NCBI RefSeq assembly: GCF_938040765.1
Contig: NZ_CALIAA010000134.1
Coordinates: 1-8,837, forward strand
Reading direction: 5' to 3'
DNA length: 8,837 nt
From: an uncultured Fretibacterium sp.
GTDB lineage: Bacteria > Synergistota > Synergistia > Synergistales > Aminobacteriaceae
Positions 7,743 to 8,837 of this stretch are shown here, piece by piece. Below the pieces are notes generated by a model that saw only the letters and a program-made list of their open reading frames with translations, searched no databases and was not told the origin of the DNA. The first letter of the stretch is position 1, and every line of letters starts with the position of its first letter. A program made the position numbers and the translations under genes.

Positions 7743-7771
7743 TTGTCCGACGGGACGAAATATGTTATAGT
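7743..7771 (+). promoter_or_regulatory. Candidate sigma70-type promoter for infC
   Basis: TTGTCC (7743-7748; four of six matches to TTGACA) and TATAGT (7766-7771; five of six to TATAAT) are separated by the ideal 17 bases. Transcription would begin near 7778, leaving a leader of about 200 bases before infC. It lies back to back with the minus-strand promoter candidate, with 11 bases between the two -35 boxes. Confidence 0.6.
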
Positions 7772-7924
7772 TCCACGGTATGTCGCGAGTCAAGCAGAGG
7801 CTGCCCCCTCTCGCCCGATGCGGCGCCTTCCGTCGGTGGAGGCTGTTGCCGGGCCGTGCGAGATTGTGCAAAGCGTCTTCCTCCAATGGTACGATGGCAG
7901 GGGAGACGTGTGAAGCGCAGATTG

Positions 7925-7958
7925 TCGGGGTGGTCCAGGGGGCCGGCCCCGATTTTTT
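7925..7958 (+). terminator. Intrinsic terminator inside the infC leader
   Basis: TCGGGG (7925-7930) pairs with CCCCGA (7947-7952). The inner bases GGTCC (7932-7936) and GGGCC (7940-7944) extend the stem to about eleven pairs around a single bulge, followed by six T (7953-7958). It points towards infC and ends only 12 bases before the infC ribosome binding site. Since no gene lies between promoter and terminator, it most likely works as a conditional terminator. Confidence 0.7.
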
Positions 7959-7970
7959 ATCTATCTCTAT

Positions 7971-7980
7971 GGAGGTGAGG
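7971..7980 (+). promoter_or_regulatory. Strong ribosome binding site deciding the infC start
   Basis: GGAGGTGAGG matches the extended anti-Shine-Dalgarno complement (AAGGAGGTGA) over eight bases. It is placed nine bases (counted from GGAGG) before the in-frame ATA at 7985, but 60 bases before GTG 8036. The nearest ATG downstream, at 8006, is out of frame with infC. The site therefore supports initiation at the rare ATA codon. GTG 8036 has its own weaker AGGAG at 8025-8029. Confidence 0.65.
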
Positions 7981-7984
7981 CGTT

Positions 7985-8617
7985 ATATTCCCCAGGACTG
8001 AAGAGGATGCGCCGAGGGTCAATCAGGAGATCACTGTGCCGCAGGTGTTGTTGGTGGACGAGAACGGGGTGAAGGTCGGACAGATCGACACGGCTGAGGC
8101 TGTCCGGATGGCCGAGGAGCGGATGCTGGACCTGGTTGAGGTCGCTCCCCTGGCCAAGCCGCCCGTTTGCCGGATCATGGATTACGGCAAGTATCGCTAC
8201 CAGCTCCAGAAGAAGGAGAAGGACGCCCGCAAGAAGCAGAAGGTCCAGACCCTCAAGGAGATCAAAATGCGCCCCAAGATCGACGAGCACGACTTCAACT
8301 TCAAGGTGAAGGCGATCCGGAACTTCCTCGAGGAGGGGCACCGCGTCAAGGTCTCCGTCTTCTTCAGAGGACGGGAAATGGCCTTCCTCTCCCGCGGCGA
8401 GGAGGTCTTGAACCGCGTCATGGCGGAGTGCGGCGCTCTGGGCAAGGCGGAGGGCAGCCCTCGGATGGAGGGGCGCTACATGCGCATGATGGTCACCCCC
8501 GTACCTCAGTCCGCAAAGCCGGCCGCGCCCAAGGATGGGGCCGAATCCGCGCCCAGAAAGGCCGCGTCCGGCCCGAATCCCGAGGCTCCGGCCCCGGCTG
8601 TCGCCGAAGGGGCCTGA
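7985..8617 (+). CDS. infC: Translation initiation factor IF-3, likely AUA start
   Basis: IF-3 binds the 30S subunit, keeps it apart from 50S and checks the start codon and initiator tRNA. The N-domain shows RVNQEITVPQVLLVDENG (11-28 when counted from the ATA) and LDLVEVAP (48-55), then PPVCRIMDYGKYRYQ (59-73). A Lys-rich linker (about 75-90) leads to the C-domain with KMRPKIDEHDFNFK (94-107) and KVSVFFRGREM (122-132). An Ala/Pro-rich tail of about 35 residues follows the usual family end. The first conventional start is GTG 8036 (193 residues), which would cut off VNQEI, where the IF3 N-domain normally begins. ATA 7985 is in frame, directly behind a strong ribosome binding site, with a stop (TGA 7976-7978) just upstream. 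It gives 210 residues. Rare start codons in infC are known, for example AUU in E. coli, where IF-3 represses its own translation. Confidence 0.93.
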   Translation: MFPRTEEDAPRVNQEITVPQVLLVDENGVKVGQIDTAEAVRMAEERMLDLVEVAPLAKPPVCRIMDYGKYRYQLQKKEKDARKKQKVQTLKEIKMRPKIDEHDFNFKVKAIRNFLEEGHRVKVSVFFRGREMAFLSRGEEVLNRVMAECGALGKAEGSPRMEGRYMRMMVTPVPQSAKPAAPKDGAESAPRKAASGPNPEAPAPAVAEGA

Positions 8618-8837
8618 GGGGCCGGGACGAGGGAAACACTGATTTAATTCACGAAGCCCCCCTGATGAAGCCCCTAAGCGACCCGCTCAACTCGCTTCCG
8701 CTCGTTGGCGGTCTGCTTATGTGGACCCCAGCTTGCCCGTTTTGAGGAGAGAGCGTGCCGGGGCCGCCGCTATACCCGGGGTGGAGCCTTCCGGCAGCCG
8801 CTCGCTTCGCTTGCGGGCCGATCAGTCTCAGGATAGC
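8618..8837. other. Non-coding tail after infC, possible insertion-element end
   Basis: No gene is recognised. The rpmI (L35) reading frame that commonly follows infC is not present in these 220 bases. From about 8631 the sequence GGAAACACTGATTTAATTC reads like a terminal inverted repeat of an IS5-type element. This is recall of the general pattern, not a match I could test. Further on, CCGCTCGCTTCGCTTGCGG (8799-8817) has CCGC/GCGG ends and resembles CTCGCTTCCGCTCG near 8691-8704. GAGGAG with a GTG at 8755 could start a frame that runs to the window end, but its product is not recognisable. A transposase, if any, would lie past base 8837. Confidence 0.3.

Larger units (their letters stand above)
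7778..7984 (+). promoter_or_regulatory. infC 5' leader, candidate attenuator
   Basis: This is the stretch between the likely transcription start and infC. It holds a two-part hairpin: CGTCTTCC (7874-7881) pairs with GGGAGACG (7901-7908) over eight pairs, one of them G-U. An outer stem TTGTGC (7864-7869) with GCGCAG (7915-7920) is separated from it by A-rich internal loops. An intrinsic terminator follows. GCCCCCT (7803-7809) is perfectly complementary to AGGGGGC (7937-7943) inside the terminator hairpin and could act as an antiterminator strand, although G/C runs pair easily by chance. Firmicutes infC-rpmI-rplT leaders are known to be attenuated by ribosomal protein L20. A similar control is inferred here, not shown. 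I see no convincing leader peptide. Confidence 0.5.

Noticed and set aside
7593..7758. Repeated GTCGGGA / ACGGGAC strings in the intergenic region
   Set aside because: The copies are short, irregularly spaced and made of common GC-rich words; not enough for an operator or repeat array.
6747..7913. 388-codon plus-strand frame running from inside the DUF4139 gene into the infC leader
   Set aside because: It is antisense to a well-supported gene, crosses both promoter candidates, and has no recognisable domain.
7780..8001. 73-codon frame in the infC leader starting at ATG 7780
   Set aside because: The ATG would sit within a few bases of the predicted transcript start without a ribosome binding site, the product is Arg-rich with no pattern, and it runs through the terminator and past the infC start.
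1..8837. tRNA, rRNA or CRISPR array
   Set aside because: No cloverleaf, rRNA signature or regularly spaced direct repeats were seen on either strand.

Overview
The window is GC-rich bacterial DNA from a diderm (LPS-making) bacterium. LpxI as the UDP-diacylglucosamine hydrolase, an LpxB-like second glycosyltransferase, an AAA-ATPase of the type that multiplies in Synergistota, Clostridia and Bacteroidetes, and the style of the proteins together suggest Synergistota. This is an inference from protein style, not from a search.

Minus strand, 7577 down to 1: a compact run of seven same-direction genes. In transcription order they are a secreted DUF4139 (MuiA-like) protein, a four-helix membrane protein ending in a degenerate GGDEF domain, a LptF/LptG permease, LpxI, LpxB, an LpxB-like glycosyltransferase, and the N-terminal part of an AAA-ATPase that runs off the left edge. 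The LptF/G, LpxI and LpxB genes overlap (ATGA at 3736-3739, then a 16-base overlap at 2915-2930), so they are probably translationally coupled. LpxI cleaves UDP-2,3-diacylglucosamine to lipid X, LpxB joins lipid X to another UDP-diacylglucosamine to form the lipid A disaccharide, and LptF/G helps extract finished LPS from the inner membrane. The early lipid A genes (lpxA, lpxC, lpxD) are not in the window.

Intergenic 7578-7984: no convincing gene. It holds back-to-back candidate promoters (minus -10 at 7704-7709, plus -10 at 7766-7771) and a leader of about 200 bases before infC with a stable hairpin and an intrinsic terminator, which looks like an attenuator.

Plus strand, 7985-8617: infC (translation initiation factor IF-3). 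Conserved IF3 residues lie upstream of the first conventional start (GTG 8036), and a strong ribosome binding site precedes an in-frame ATA at 7985. A rare AUA start is therefore likely.

8618-8837: no rpmI/rplT follows immediately, as it usually would. Instead there is sequence resembling the end of an insertion element. With a multi-copy-type ATPase at the other edge, both window ends look repetitive.
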